This document shows, one piece after another, positions 16,623-25,266 of a stretch of 64,000 nucleotides of DNA (position 1 is its first letter; each line of letters starts with the position of its first letter). Below the pieces are notes generated by a model that saw nothing but the letters and a program-made list of their open reading frames with translations, had not been told where the DNA came from and ran no database searches. Both the position numbers and the translations under genes were made by a program. The DNA is from Stutzerimonas stutzeri (lineage in GTDB: Bacteria > Pseudomonadota > Gammaproteobacteria > Pseudomonadales > Pseudomonadaceae), in assembly GCF_009789555.1 (NCBI RefSeq), contig NZ_CP046902.1, positions 4,356,001 through 4,420,000 on the forward strand. The letters run 5' to 3'.

Positions 16623-18146
16623 ATGACCGTGATCAAGCAAGACGACCTGATACAAAGCGTTGCCGACGCTTTGCAGTTCATTTCCTATTACCACCCCGTC
16701 GACTTCATCCAGGCGATGCATGAAGCCTACCTGCGCGAAGAATCGCCCGCGGCTCGCGACTCCATGGCCCAGATTCTGATCAACTCACGGATGTGCGCAA
16801 CCGGCCATCGGCCGATCTGCCAGGACACCGGCATCGTTACCGTCTTTGTCCGCGTAGGCATGGACGTGCGCTGGGATGGCGCCACCATGAGCCTGGACGA
16901 CATGATCAACGAGGGCGTTCGCCGCGCCTACAACCTGCCAGAAAATGTCCTGCGTGCTTCGATCCTCGCCGACCCGGCTGGTTCCCGCAAGAACACCAAG
17001 GACAACACCCCGGCGGTCATCCACTATTCCATCGTTCCCGGCGACAAGGTCGAAGTCGACGTCGCTGCCAAGGGCGGTGGCTCGGAAAACAAGTCGAAGA
17101 TGGCCATGCTCAACCCATCGGACTCCATCGTCGACTGGGTCCTGAAGACCGTTCCGACCATGGGCGCCGGCTGGTGCCCACCGGGCATGCTCGGCATCGG
17201 CATCGGCGGTACCGCCGAGAAGGCCGCGGTAATGGCCAAGGAAGTGCTGATGGAATCCATCGACATCCACGAACTCAAGGCCCGCGGCCCGCAGAACCGC
17301 ATCGAAGAGCTGCGCCTGGAGCTGTTCGAGAAGGTCAACCAGCTCGGTATCGGTGCTCAAGGCCTGGGCGGCCTGACCACGGTGCTCGACGTGAAGATCA
17401 TGGACTATCCGACCCACGCGGCCTCGCTGCCGGTGTGCATGATCCCCAACTGCGCTGCCACCCGTCACGCGCATTTCGTGCTCGACGGCTCGGGGCCTGC
17501 CGAGCTGACGCCGCCGCCGCTGGACGCCTATCCGGAGATCGTCTGGGAAGCTGGCCCGAGCGCGCGCCGTGTCGACCTCGACAGCATCACACCCGAAGAG
17601 GTGCAGAGCTGGAAGCCGGGCGAAACCGTGCTGCTCAACGGCAAGATGCTCACCGGCCGCGACGCCGCGCACAAGCGCATCGTCGACATGCTGAACAAGG
17701 GTGAAGAGCTGCCCGTTGACCTCAAGGGTCGCTTCATCTACTACGTCGGCCCGGTCGATCCGGTCGGTGACGAAGTGGTGGGTCCAGCCGGCCCGACCAC
17801 CGCGACGCGCATGGACAAGTTCACTCGCCAGATCCTGGAAAGCACCGGTCTGCTGGGCATGATCGGCAAGTCCGAGCGCGGCCCGATCGCCATCGAGGCG
17901 ATCAAGGACAACAAGGCCGTCTACCTGATGGCTGTCGGCGGCGCCGCCTATCTGGTCGCCCAGGCGATCAAGAAGTCCAAGGTGCTGGCCTTCGCCGAAC
18001 TCGGCATGGAGGCCATCTACGAGTTCGAGGTCAAGGACATGCCGGTCACCGTGGCCGTGGATACCAACGGTGAATCGGTACACATCACGGGACCTGCGAT
18101 CTGGCAGAAGAAGATCGCCGAGAACCTGGCGGTGGAAGTGCAGTAA
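16623..18146 (+). CDS. class I fumarate hydratase (4Fe-4S)
   Basis: 507 residues, the length of the iron-sulfur fumarases that interconvert fumarate and malate in the TCA cycle. ICQDTGI (Cys66) and SLPVCMIPNC supply cluster cysteines, and GSENKSKMAML and MGAGWCPPGMLGIGIGGTAEKA are typical of the alpha-type domain; the C-terminal beta-type domain begins near 340 (LNGKMLTGRDAAHKR). Unlike FumC it is oxygen- and iron-sensitive. The RBS AGAGGA is about 9 bases before the ATG. A strong terminator follows. In P. aeruginosa the homologue is PA4333, as recalled. Confidence 0.95.
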   Translation: MTVIKQDDLIQSVADALQFISYYHPVDFIQAMHEAYLREESPAARDSMAQILINSRMCATGHRPICQDTGIVTVFVRVGMDVRWDGATMSLDDMINEGVRRAYNLPENVLRASILADPAGSRKNTKDNTPAVIHYSIVPGDKVEVDVAAKGGGSENKSKMAMLNPSDSIVDWVLKTVPTMGAGWCPPGMLGIGIGGTAEKAAVMAKEVLMESIDIHELKARGPQNRIEELRLELFEKVNQLGIGAQGLGGLTTVLDVKIMDYPTHAASLPVCMIPNCAATRHAHFVLDGSGPAELTPPPLDAYPEIVWEAGPSARRVDLDSITPEEVQSWKPGETVLLNGKMLTGRDAAHKRIVDMLNKGEELPVDLKGRFIYYVGPVDPVGDEVVGPAGPTTATRMDKFTRQILESTGLLGMIGKSERGPIAIEAIKDNKAVYLMAVGGAAYLVAQAIKKSKVLAFAELGMEAIYEFEVKDMPVTVAVDTNGESVHITGPAIWQKKIAENLAVEVQ

Positions 18147-18162
18147 CCGACCGCGACACGAA

Positions 18163-18189
18163 AAAGCCCGGCTCTTGCCGGGCTTTTTT
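18163..18189 (+). terminator. rho-independent terminator of fumarase
   Basis: Stem AAGCCCGGC / GCCGGGCTT with a four-base TCTT loop, flanked by A residues upstream and T residues downstream, so it can work for both the fumarase gene and the convergent VF530 gene. Confidence 0.88.
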
Positions 18190-18198
18190 ATGCGTCCT

Positions 18199-18429
18199 TC
18201 ATGCCTGGCGTGACGATCGACGCATCTGGACGAACAGCGCCTCGACTTTGGCACGCGCCCAGGGCGTCTTGCGCAAAAAGGTCAGGCTCGACTTGATACT
18301 GGGATCGCTCCGGAAGCAGCGAATATCGATCCGCTGCGCCAGCCCGTCCCAGCCATACTGCGCGTGCAGCTCGACAAGTATGGCTTCGAGCGTCATGCCA
18401 TGGAGCGGGTCTTTGGTGGATTCCTGCAC
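18199..18429 (-). CDS. VF530 family (DUF2132) DNA-binding-like small protein
   Basis: About 76 residues. KDPLHGMTLEAILVELH and the IDIRCFRSDPSIKSSLTFLR segment, ending in TPWARAKVE, match the VF530 family, whose solved member resembles helical DNA-binding folds. No ATG precedes the conserved core. GTG at 18429 is preferred because it yields the family's short N-terminus and has AGAGG about 7 bases upstream; a TTG seven codons earlier (18450) is the alternative. Function is unproven. Confidence 0.82.
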   Translation of the reverse strand: MQESTKDPLHGMTLEAILVELHAQYGWDGLAQRIDIRCFRSDPSIKSSLTFLRKTPWARAKVEALFVQMRRSSRQA

Positions 18430-18476
18430 AGCGGGCCTCTGGGTTCGCAACGCCGTCAGCCAGGACGGCTGACAGC

Positions 18477-18506
18477 GAAAGGCCGGGGGAAACGACCGGG
18501 CCTTTC
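18477..18506 (-). terminator. possible hairpin after the DJ-1 gene
   Basis: Eight-base inverted repeat GAAAGGCC / GGCCTTTC in the 70-bp gap after the DJ-1 stop. No T-run follows on the reverse strand, so terminator activity is uncertain. Confidence 0.3.
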
Positions 18507-18520
18507 ATCCTGCCGCCATC

Positions 18521-19102
18521 TTACAGGGTGATTCGCGTGCCAAGCAGTTCGAGAAACGCCGCCAGCCAGGCCGGATGCGCCGGCCACGCCGGCGCGGATA
18601 CCAGGTTACCCTGGGTGTGCGCCTGATCGACCGGAATATCGACGAATTCACCACCCGCCAGTTTCACCTCCGGCGCGCAGGCGGGATAAGCGCTGCAAGC
18701 CTTTCCCTTGAGCACGTCGGCGGCGGCAAGCAACTGCGCCCCGTGGCACACCGCCGCGATGGGCTTGCGCGCCTCATCGAAGGCACGAACAAGGGCACGC
18801 ACCCGGTCATTGAGCCGTAGATACTCGGGCGAACGCCCGCCAGGCACCACCAGCGCATCGTAGTCTTCGGCGCGCACCGCGTCGAAGTCGAAGTTCAGGG
18901 CGAAGTTGTGGCCCGGTTTTTCGCTGTAGGTCTGGTCGCCTTCGAAGTCATGGATCGCCGTGCGTACCGTGTCGCCGGCCTTCTTGTCCGGGCAGACCGC
19001 ATGCACGGTGTGACCGACCATCTGCAGCGCCTGAAACGGCACCATGGTTTCGTAATCTTCGACGTAATCGCCCACCAGCATCAGGATCTTTTTCGCAGCC
19101 AT
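18521..19102 (-). CDS. DJ-1/PfpI family protein
   Basis: 193 residues of the class I glutamine amidotransferase-like superfamily. The nucleophile elbow AVCHGAQLL carries the conserved reactive cysteine (near residue 118) with a following His, and VVPGGRSPEYLR provides the oxyanion-side Gly-Gly. Members act as chaperones, deglycases or glyoxalases; which of these cannot be read from sequence. Starts at ATG 19102 behind GGGAGGG. A GAAAGGCC hairpin lies between it and the VF530 gene downstream. Confidence 0.9.
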   Translation of the reverse strand: MAAKKILMLVGDYVEDYETMVPFQALQMVGHTVHAVCPDKKAGDTVRTAIHDFEGDQTYSEKPGHNFALNFDFDAVRAEDYDALVVPGGRSPEYLRLNDRVRALVRAFDEARKPIAAVCHGAQLLAAADVLKGKACSAYPACAPEVKLAGGEFVDIPVDQAHTQGNLVSAPAWPAHPAWLAAFLELLGTRITL

Positions 19103-19153
19103 TGGAACACCCTCCCAGTCGGGTAGAACATGCGGCCGTATCAGCCAGAGCCG

Positions 19154-20317
19154 TCAGCCACTTCGGTTGAAGATATTGATCATGAGCCGGTCGAGCAGGC
19201 CCCACATACGCTGATAGATGCGCTGGCTCAGCGGACGGGAATGCCACTGCTGTAAATCGATTTCGAGGCTGCGGGAAAAATCGTGTTCGAAGCTTCGCGC
19301 CACGGACGCACTGAACTGCGTGTCTACCGCTTCGAGGTTGGCCTCCAGATTCCAGCGCAGATTCCAGTGGTCGAAATTACAGGAGCCGACACTGACCCAG
19401 TCATCGACCAGTACCATCTTGAGATGAAGGAAGTGTGGCTGATATTCGTGAATTCGCACGCCCGCGCGGAGCAGCCGAGGGTAATAGCGCTGGCCTGCAT
19501 AGCGCACCGAAGGGTGGTCGGTATTACGGCTGGTCAGTAGCAGTTGCACATCGACACCGCGTCTCGCCGCGTGCATCAACTCACGACGAACACGGCCGGT
19601 GGGCAGGAAATACGGGGTGGCCAGCCAGATCCGACGTTCCGCACGCTGCAGGTTTCGCAGCAGGCTATGAAGGATGTCGCGATGCTGTCGCGCAGCCGAA
19701 TAGGCCACTCGACCCATGCCATCATCGAAGGTAGGGTTGGCCGGAACCCTGGGAAGTCGTTGCGGTAATGGCAGTTGCCAGATTCTGCGTTTCAGGCATG
19801 ACGCCCACTGCACGTCGAACAGGCGCCGCCAGTCCTCCATCAACGGACCGCTGATTTCGACCATTGCCTCGTGCCAGTGCTCTTCAGGGTTTTCCGGGTT
19901 CCAGAACTCGTCGGTGGCCCCGGTCCCGCCCACGAAACAGTGGCTGTCGTCGATCAGGATCAGCTTGCGATGGTCGCGATGAAGATTGCGGAACTTCAAC
20001 CGCAGTTTCAGCGGGTTGTACTGGCGCAGATCGACACCGGCGTCAGCCAGCCGCTGCCGCGCCCTCTGGCCCAGCTTGAGGCAGCCGAAACCATCGAACA
20101 GGCAACGCACCCGCACGCCGCGCCCAGCGGCAGCCACCAGGCTCTCGATCAGGCGCTCCGCACAGTGACCGTCCTCGACGAGGTAGAGCTCGATATCGAC
20201 CCGGCGCTCGGCGGCGTCGATGCTCGCCAGCATCCTCGGAAAGAAATGCGGCCCGTCGATCAACAACTGGAAGCGGTTGCCTGCTCGCCAGGAGAAGACT
20301 TCCCCGGCCAGCATCAT
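19154..20317 (-). CDS. phospholipase D-like cardiolipin synthase, ClsB-type
   Basis: 387 residues with two complete HKD motifs: H116-K118-D123 (HRKLILID) and H298-K300-D305 (HLKMVLVD followed by WVSVGSCNFD). There is no N-terminal membrane segment, as in E. coli ClsB, which joins phosphatidyl groups to make cardiolipin or phosphatidylglycerol; residues 40-50 (VDIELYLVEDG) and WNLEANLE are family features. ATG at 20317 or 20314 follows GAGGAG. The substrate cannot be decided from sequence. Close to the olsBA lipid genes, suggesting a membrane-lipid neighbourhood. Confidence 0.88.
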   Translation of the reverse strand: MMLAGEVFSWRAGNRFQLLIDGPHFFPRMLASIDAAERRVDIELYLVEDGHCAERLIESLVAAAGRGVRVRCLFDGFGCLKLGQRARQRLADAGVDLRQYNPLKLRLKFRNLHRDHRKLILIDDSHCFVGGTGATDEFWNPENPEEHWHEAMVEISGPLMEDWRRLFDVQWASCLKRRIWQLPLPQRLPRVPANPTFDDGMGRVAYSAARQHRDILHSLLRNLQRAERRIWLATPYFLPTGRVRRELMHAARRGVDVQLLLTSRNTDHPSVRYAGQRYYPRLLRAGVRIHEYQPHFLHLKMVLVDDWVSVGSCNFDHWNLRWNLEANLEAVDTQFSASVARSFEHDFSRSLEIDLQQWHSRPLSQRIYQRMWGLLDRLMINIFNRSG

Positions 20318-20517
20318 GGCTGGGCACTCCTCACGGATTCGGCATGCTTGGCGAAACTGGCGATACAGCTATAAGACATTGATATCCCTGTCCGGGTGAA
20401 TACTGAATGTCGCCCCATCATGAGCGCCGCTGAACCTGCAGGTGAACCGCGCCTTGCGGCACGCCTGTATAGGTCCGCACTGCAACAAGGAGTTCCCAGG
20501 ATGCCGCCGCGACATCA

Positions 20518-21429
20518 TTACGCCGGATGTCGACCGGGGGCCAGCCCAAACACTGCCGCTGCCTGCTCCAGGCGCCTGGCTTGAGCGCCCCGCGCCAGTT
20601 GCAGCACGCCGCGGTCGCGCCGCCAGAGCTGCAGCCACTGTTGCGGACCGAGCGCCAACGCGTCGTCCACCTCATCGCCCAGCGACGCCAGTTGCAGATT
20701 CAGCGAGGCCAGTAGCAGATGCGTCGCCGACTCGGCAGGCGATAGCCGTGAAACTTCGGCCGCGCCAGCCAGCAGTCCCAACAACCGCAATTGCAGTGGC
20801 TGCGGCCAGCCACATTCCAGTCCTATTCCGTACAGCCAGCTCGTGAGCGCCGCCAGCACATGCACATCTTCGAGCGTGCGGAACGGCTTGACGTAATCGT
20901 CCCAGCCATCGCCCGCGAGCCGGCGACAGCTTGCATCCTCAAGCCTCAGGCGACCATGTGGGATGTCTTGCAGCAAGGGTAACGGCGGGCCCGCCTCGAT
21001 GATCACACCCCGCTCACCGCAGCCCACCACACACAGGCTCAGCCGCGGCGGTTGACCCGGCGCCTCGTCGCGCGCGGGCACCAGCAGCCAGCTCGCAGCC
21101 GGACCGGCGATGACGAAATCCTTGCGCCCCGTCAGCGACAGCCCGTCCAAGCGGGTTTGCATATCGGCCGGGCGCAGCGCTCGATTCTCTGTAGCGCACA
21201 TGGCGCCCAGCCCTTGCGGAGCGGCCGGCCACAGCCGTCGAAGCGCCGCCTGGTACCCGGCCAGAAACGCCAATCCGGGCGTGGCCGCCAACCGCCCGCC
21301 CAGTACCGCCAACCTGAAGCCGCTTTGCGCGCCATGCGCTTGCAGGCCAGCGAACCAGTCATCCAGCGCCGTCGGTTGCGGTAAACGGTGCATCGGGCCG
21401 AGCAGTTCATGCCAGGACATTGAAGTCAC
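20518..21429 (-). CDS. acyl-CoA dehydrogenase-like protein
   Basis: 303 residues, shorter than true acyl-CoA dehydrogenases (about 380). Residues about 75-180 resemble the middle beta-domain: CATENRALRPADMQTRLDGL then SLTGRKDFVIAGPAASWLLV corresponds to the usual T-E-x-x-A-G and G-x-K-x-x-I pattern. The N-terminal helical domain is much reduced and the C-terminal four-helix bundle is leucine-rich and divergent, without an evident catalytic Glu. It may be a non-catalytic or altered-substrate relative. Transcribed divergently from olsB, 182 bp apart, hinting at a lipid-related role. Confidence 0.65.
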   Translation of the reverse strand: MTSMSWHELLGPMHRLPQPTALDDWFAGLQAHGAQSGFRLAVLGGRLAATPGLAFLAGYQAALRRLWPAAPQGLGAMCATENRALRPADMQTRLDGLSLTGRKDFVIAGPAASWLLVPARDEAPGQPPRLSLCVVGCGERGVIIEAGPPLPLLQDIPHGRLRLEDASCRRLAGDGWDDYVKPFRTLEDVHVLAALTSWLYGIGLECGWPQPLQLRLLGLLAGAAEVSRLSPAESATHLLLASLNLQLASLGDEVDDALALGPQQWLQLWRRDRGVLQLARGAQARRLEQAAAVFGLAPGRHPA

Positions 21430-21611
21430 TCCATAGGGTCAGCGAAGCGATAGCCATTGGCGATCACCGTCATCCAAGCATCATCGATCCGTAACCGTCG
21501 TGACACTGCCTCTGCCTAGCCTGAGCCGGCATCACCGATTGACGGAACGCAACCATAACAATCAAGCGCTCCGATTGCATTGCCACGCCAAGGCCGACCA
21601 GGAGACAAGGC

Positions 21612-22358
21612 ATGACCACCATCGCTTTTCCTCGCACTACACGGCGCCTGCAGGCAGAGCGCTTGCACGGGCAGGCTGCGCTGCACGAAGCCCAGGCCCT
21701 GCGCTACAGGGTCTTCAGCAGCGAGTTCGGCGCGCGACTGCAAGGCGCCGAAGCCGGACTGGATCGCGACGATTTCGACGCGCATTGCAGCCACATCGGG
21801 GTACGTGATCTGGACAGCGGGGAGCTGGTCGCCACCACGCGGCTGCTCGATAACCTGACGGCACGCGGGCTCGGGCGCTTCTACAGCGAAGAGGAGTTCA
21901 ACCTCCAGGGCCTGGCGGAACTGGACGCGCCGATTCTGGAGATCGGCCGCACCTGCGTGCACCCTGCCTACCGTAACGGCGCAACCATAGCCGTGCTCTG
22001 GGGTGCGCTGGCAGACGCGCTGAACCAGGGCGGCTACCGCTACCTAATGGGCTGCGCCAGCATTCCGATGCGCGACGGCGGTGTCCAGGCCCGAGCGATC
22101 ATGCAGCGCCTGCGCGAGCGCTACCTGTGTACCGAACTGCTGCATGCCAATCCGCGAAACCCGCTGCCGGCGCTCGAACTGCCGGACAACGTGATTGCCG
22201 AAACCCCTCCGTTGCTCAAGGCCTATCTGCGGCTGGGGGCGAAAATCTGCGGCGAGCCCTGCTGGGACCCGGATTTCCAGGTGGCCGACGTCTTCATCCT
22301 GCTCAAGCGTGACGAGCTGTGCCCGCGCTACGCACGTCATTTCAAGGCGGCCGTCTGA
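21612..22358 (+). CDS. olsB: L-ornithine N-alpha-acyltransferase
   Basis: 248 residues of the OlsB (PlsC-independent, GNAT-type) family, which transfers a 3-hydroxyacyl chain from ACP to the alpha-amino group of ornithine to make lyso-ornithine lipid. The segments EAQALRYRVFSSEFGA, DFDAHCSHIGVRD, ILEIGRTCVHPAYRNG and LMGCASIPMRDGG are characteristic. The ATG follows AGGAGACAAGGC. The next gene, olsA, overlaps its stop (TGATG), giving the complete two-step ornithine lipid pathway. Ornithine lipids often replace phospholipids under phosphate limitation; no Pho box was identified by eye. Confidence 0.93.
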   Translation: MTTIAFPRTTRRLQAERLHGQAALHEAQALRYRVFSSEFGARLQGAEAGLDRDDFDAHCSHIGVRDLDSGELVATTRLLDNLTARGLGRFYSEEEFNLQGLAELDAPILEIGRTCVHPAYRNGATIAVLWGALADALNQGGYRYLMGCASIPMRDGGVQARAIMQRLRERYLCTELLHANPRNPLPALELPDNVIAETPPLLKAYLRLGAKICGEPCWDPDFQVADVFILLKRDELCPRYARHFKAAV

Positions 22359-23128
22359 TGGCCAGGCTGCGCTTCTACCTGCGCCTGGGCCGGCTATGCG
22401 CGGTCGTCGCGGCCGGCCTTTCGCTTGCGAGCGGGCTCAAGCTCGTGACCCTGCTCGGGGCGAGGCCATCGCCCATAACGCGCCAACGGCTCTGCCGCTG
22501 GTTTCTGGCCCGACTGGCCTCTGCCCTGCCATACGAAATTCGAGTGACGGGCACCCGCCCCGAACAGCCCATGCTGTGGCTCGCCAACCACCTGTCCTGG
22601 ACTGACATACCGCTGCTCGGGATGCTGCTGCCCATGACCTTCCTGGCGAAATCGGAGGTACGCCAGTGGCCTCTCCTCGGCTGGCTCGCCGCCGAGGCCG
22701 GCACGCAGTTCATCCAGCGTGGACGCGGCGACAGCAACGCGCTCAGCCAACTGTTGGGCGCCGAACTGCTGCAGGGTCGCCATGTCCTGATCTTTCCAGA
22801 GGGCACCACGACCGACGGCACAGCGTTGCGTGCCTTTCACTCGCGCTTGTTGGGCTGCGCGATCGAAACCGGTACGCCGATCCAGCCAGTGGCCATCCGT
22901 TATCGGCGCGACGAACAGGCCGATCCCATCGCGCCATTCATCGGTGACGACGATCTGCTTTCGCACCTGTTCAGGCTGCTGGCCGCCGACACCGCAATCG
23001 TGGAGATTCAGTTGTTAAAGCCGATCGCGAGCGGCGCCATGGATCGCAACCGGCTTGGCCGCACCTGCCACACCGCCATTGCCGAAGCGTTGCGCGGACG
23101 CGCCGCGCCGTTGGTCCTGGCCGCCTGA
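22358..23128 (+). CDS. olsA: lyso-ornithine lipid O-acyltransferase
   Basis: 256 residues of the PlsC-like acyltransferase family. NHLSWTD near residue 75 is the HX4D catalytic motif and FPEGTTTDG the acyl-acceptor site. An N-terminal hydrophobic stretch (about 6-35) anchors it at the inner membrane. OlsA esterifies the hydroxyl of lyso-ornithine lipid. The start overlaps the olsB stop by one base (TGATG), so translation is coupled; a longer in-frame frame from 22319 lies inside olsB and is not used. Assignment relies on both motifs and the adjacent olsB. Confidence 0.92.
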   Translation: MARLRFYLRLGRLCAVVAAGLSLASGLKLVTLLGARPSPITRQRLCRWFLARLASALPYEIRVTGTRPEQPMLWLANHLSWTDIPLLGMLLPMTFLAKSEVRQWPLLGWLAAEAGTQFIQRGRGDSNALSQLLGAELLQGRHVLIFPEGTTTDGTALRAFHSRLLGCAIETGTPIQPVAIRYRRDEQADPIAPFIGDDDLLSHLFRLLAADTAIVEIQLLKPIASGAMDRNRLGRTCHTAIAEALRGRAAPLVLAA

Positions 23129-23167
23129 TGCGAGCCGAACGAGCGCAAGCACTGCTAGACTCGCCGC

Positions 23168-23767
23168 ATGAACTATCTCGCTCATCTGCACCTCGGCGGC
23201 ACTCGGCCCGGCGAACTGCTTGGCAGTCTCTACGGAGATTTCGTCAAGGGCATTTTGCAAGGGCGCTGGCCCACCGACATCGAGGCCGGAATCCGCCTGC
23301 ACCGCCAGATCGATGCCTACACCGACAGCCATCCGCTGGTGCTACAAGCCAAGCAGCGTTTCCCCAGCGAGCGGCGGCGCTACGCGGGCATACTGGTCGA
23401 CCTGTTTTTCGATCACTGCCTGGCCGCACGCTGGCACGACTATGCCGACGAACCGCTGCCGGTTTTCACCGCGCGGGTCTATCAGGTGCTACGTGACGAA
23501 GCCGCGCTCCCTCCCAAGCTGGCGCTGATCGCGCCACGCATGGCCGCTCAGGACTGGCTCGGCAGCTATCGGCATTTCGAGGTGATGGAGCAGGTGGTCG
23601 CCGGCATGAGTCGACGCCTGTCGCGCCCGGAAGGGCTGGCCGGCGGCGTCGCCGAACTGGAACGGCTGTATGCACCGCTCCAACAGGATTTCAGCGAGTT
23701 CTATCCACAGTTGCAGGCCTTCGCCCGTCGTCATGCCGTCGATCCGAGGCGGGCCGACCAGACATGA
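23168..23767 (+). CDS. acpH: acyl carrier protein phosphodiesterase
   Basis: 199 residues. MNYLAHLHLGGTRPGELLGSL, the GDFVKG motif and LHRQIDAYTDSHPLV are the His/Asp metal-binding pattern of the AcpH (DUF479) HD-like family, which removes 4'-phosphopantetheine from holo-ACP. DHCLAARWHDYA and RMAAQDWLGSY are further family signatures. It starts 39 bp after olsA in the same direction and is probably co-transcribed; sharing ACP chemistry with olsB makes the pairing sensible, but a functional link is inference. Confidence 0.9.
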   Translation: MNYLAHLHLGGTRPGELLGSLYGDFVKGILQGRWPTDIEAGIRLHRQIDAYTDSHPLVLQAKQRFPSERRRYAGILVDLFFDHCLAARWHDYADEPLPVFTARVYQVLRDEAALPPKLALIAPRMAAQDWLGSYRHFEVMEQVVAGMSRRLSRPEGLAGGVAELERLYAPLQQDFSEFYPQLQAFARRHAVDPRRADQT

Positions 23768-23789
23768 CCGGCGCCCGCCATTCGGGCGG

Positions 23790-24242
23790 TCAGTCGCGCA
23801 GCGCGGCCGCGAAGCGTTCCAGCCAGGGTTCGGCGTCGCTCTGCGGCGTGACCGTTTCGCTGGCATCCAGACGCAGCATCTCCTGAACCTCACGCACCCC
23901 CAGCTCGGCGTACAGTTCCCGGACCTGCTCACCCGCGCCGCAAAACGTATCGCCATAGCTTGCATCGCCTAGCGCGATGACGCCGCCCGGCAAGCCTTGC
24001 CAGGCTGGGAACTGATCCCGGATCGCCGAATACAGCGGAACCAGATTGTCGGGCAGCTCCCCCATGCCGGTGGTCGCCGTCACGACCAACAGGGCCTGCG
24101 GCCCGAAATCGAGTACCTGCGAGAGCTGCGCACGTGGGTCATGCCAGGCCTCGAATCCCGCCGCTTTCAAAACAGCGGCCGCATGGCGGGCAACGTCTTC
24201 GGCGGTGCCGTAGACCGTACCGGAGAGAATCGCGACTTTCAT
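23790..24242 (-). CDS. flavodoxin (MioC-like)
   Basis: 150 residues, the short-chain flavodoxin length. The FMN phosphate-binding loop is SGTVYGTAED at the N-terminus, with ATTGMGELPDN and LGDASYGDTFCGAG forming the loops that stack the isoalloxazine ring. It carries single electrons in the cytoplasm; MioC-type members support biotin synthase or BioB-like radical enzymes, but no partner is encoded nearby. Convergent with acpH. Start ATG 24242 follows GGAGCC-type sequence; a clear promoter was not identified. Confidence 0.9.
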   Translation of the reverse strand: MKVAILSGTVYGTAEDVARHAAAVLKAAGFEAWHDPRAQLSQVLDFGPQALLVVTATTGMGELPDNLVPLYSAIRDQFPAWQGLPGGVIALGDASYGDTFCGAGEQVRELYAELGVREVQEMLRLDASETVTPQSDAEPWLERFAAALRD

Positions 24243-24481
24243 GGTGGGCTCCGTGACAGATGAAGCCGGGCATTATGCCGCATTCGGCCCACGCGCCCAC
24301 GTGCACGGTTCTACACTGACAACAGGCACGGGCGGGCTTGAAGGGAATTAACAGGCCAGAACGGTGTCGCAAGGCGGTCCTGCATAGGATATTGGGGGCG
24401 CCCCCGCCTGAACGCGTCGGCGCACCGGAGCATTGAAGGCATGGATGGACCTGTCCTGCTGCCCTTGAGAGGGAAATCGAA

Positions 24482-25129
24482 ATGCCGAAGAAGACCGTTC
24501 TCACCAGCGCCGAGCTGGAATATATCAACGAGCTGGTGACCGGCTCGCCGGTGGACCCGGGCGAAACGCGGGCCAGCTTCCGTGTGGACGGCGGGGAAAA
24601 GTCCAACAACCTGCTGTTGCAGTTGGCCGCAAAAGCCAACCTGACCCTGGAAGCCGAGTTCGAAGATTACTGCATGTCGTTCCCGCTGCGGTTGACTCAG
24701 GACGAGTTCCACGCGATCCAGTTGCGACTCGCACCGCCAACCATCTACGAGCGCGGGCCGGTGCTCCGCGCCTGGCGCCTGCACCTGGATGAGCCGTTGC
24801 CTTTGCTGTCCGACGACGGACACGAGACCGCGCTGAGCGTCCACGAACTCTCGCCCAATGGCCTCTTGGTTGACGTTGGGCCGGAGCAGCACGCGCCCAA
24901 GCATCTCCACCTTCACCTGGCGCTGCCGGGTGAGCAATCGCTGGAAGTCGATGGGCACCGGATCCGCAAGGCCGAGGGTGGAATGATCGCCTATGAGGTG
25001 GACTACCCACAGGACAAGGACGCCGAGCGGATCCGCTCGTATCTGTACGAGCAGCACCAGCGCTTGCACCCCGAGCTGCAACCCGAACTCCCGCCCGAAG
25101 CCCTTGCCGAGATGCCTGAACACTCCTGA
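24482..25129 (+). CDS. PilZ-like domain protein
   Basis: 215 residues. The N-terminal half (about 1-95) is an uncharacterised alpha/beta region, the C-terminal half (about 95-190) has a PilZ-like layout: LRAWRLHLDEPLPLLSDDG, then SVHELSPNGLLVDVG in place of the [D/N]xSxxG motif. Neither the RxxxR nor the first acidic residue of that motif is standard, so c-di-GMP binding is doubtful. Residues 195-215 are proline-rich. RBS GAGGGAAATCGAA precedes ATG 24482. The assignment as PilZ is a judgement from pattern, not strong. Confidence 0.6.
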   Translation: MPKKTVLTSAELEYINELVTGSPVDPGETRASFRVDGGEKSNNLLLQLAAKANLTLEAEFEDYCMSFPLRLTQDEFHAIQLRLAPPTIYERGPVLRAWRLHLDEPLPLLSDDGHETALSVHELSPNGLLVDVGPEQHAPKHLHLHLALPGEQSLEVDGHRIRKAEGGMIAYEVDYPQDKDAERIRSYLYEQHQRLHPELQPELPPEALAEMPEHS

Positions 25130-25266
25130 GCCCGGCGCAGGATTCGGGCCTGGCGGACGTCCAGTGCCGGATACGACCGCGTGCGCCCTGGTGTAAGCTG
25201 CCGCTACAGAACGGCGCGCTCGGTATGGCCACCCGCCGACCCGAAATCCTCGATTACCGATTCCCT

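Noticed and set aside
16785..18254. Long reverse-strand open frame opposite fumarase
   Set aside because: 489 codons without a recognisable product, lying fully opposite a well-supported class I fumarase; typical of GC-rich third-position bias.
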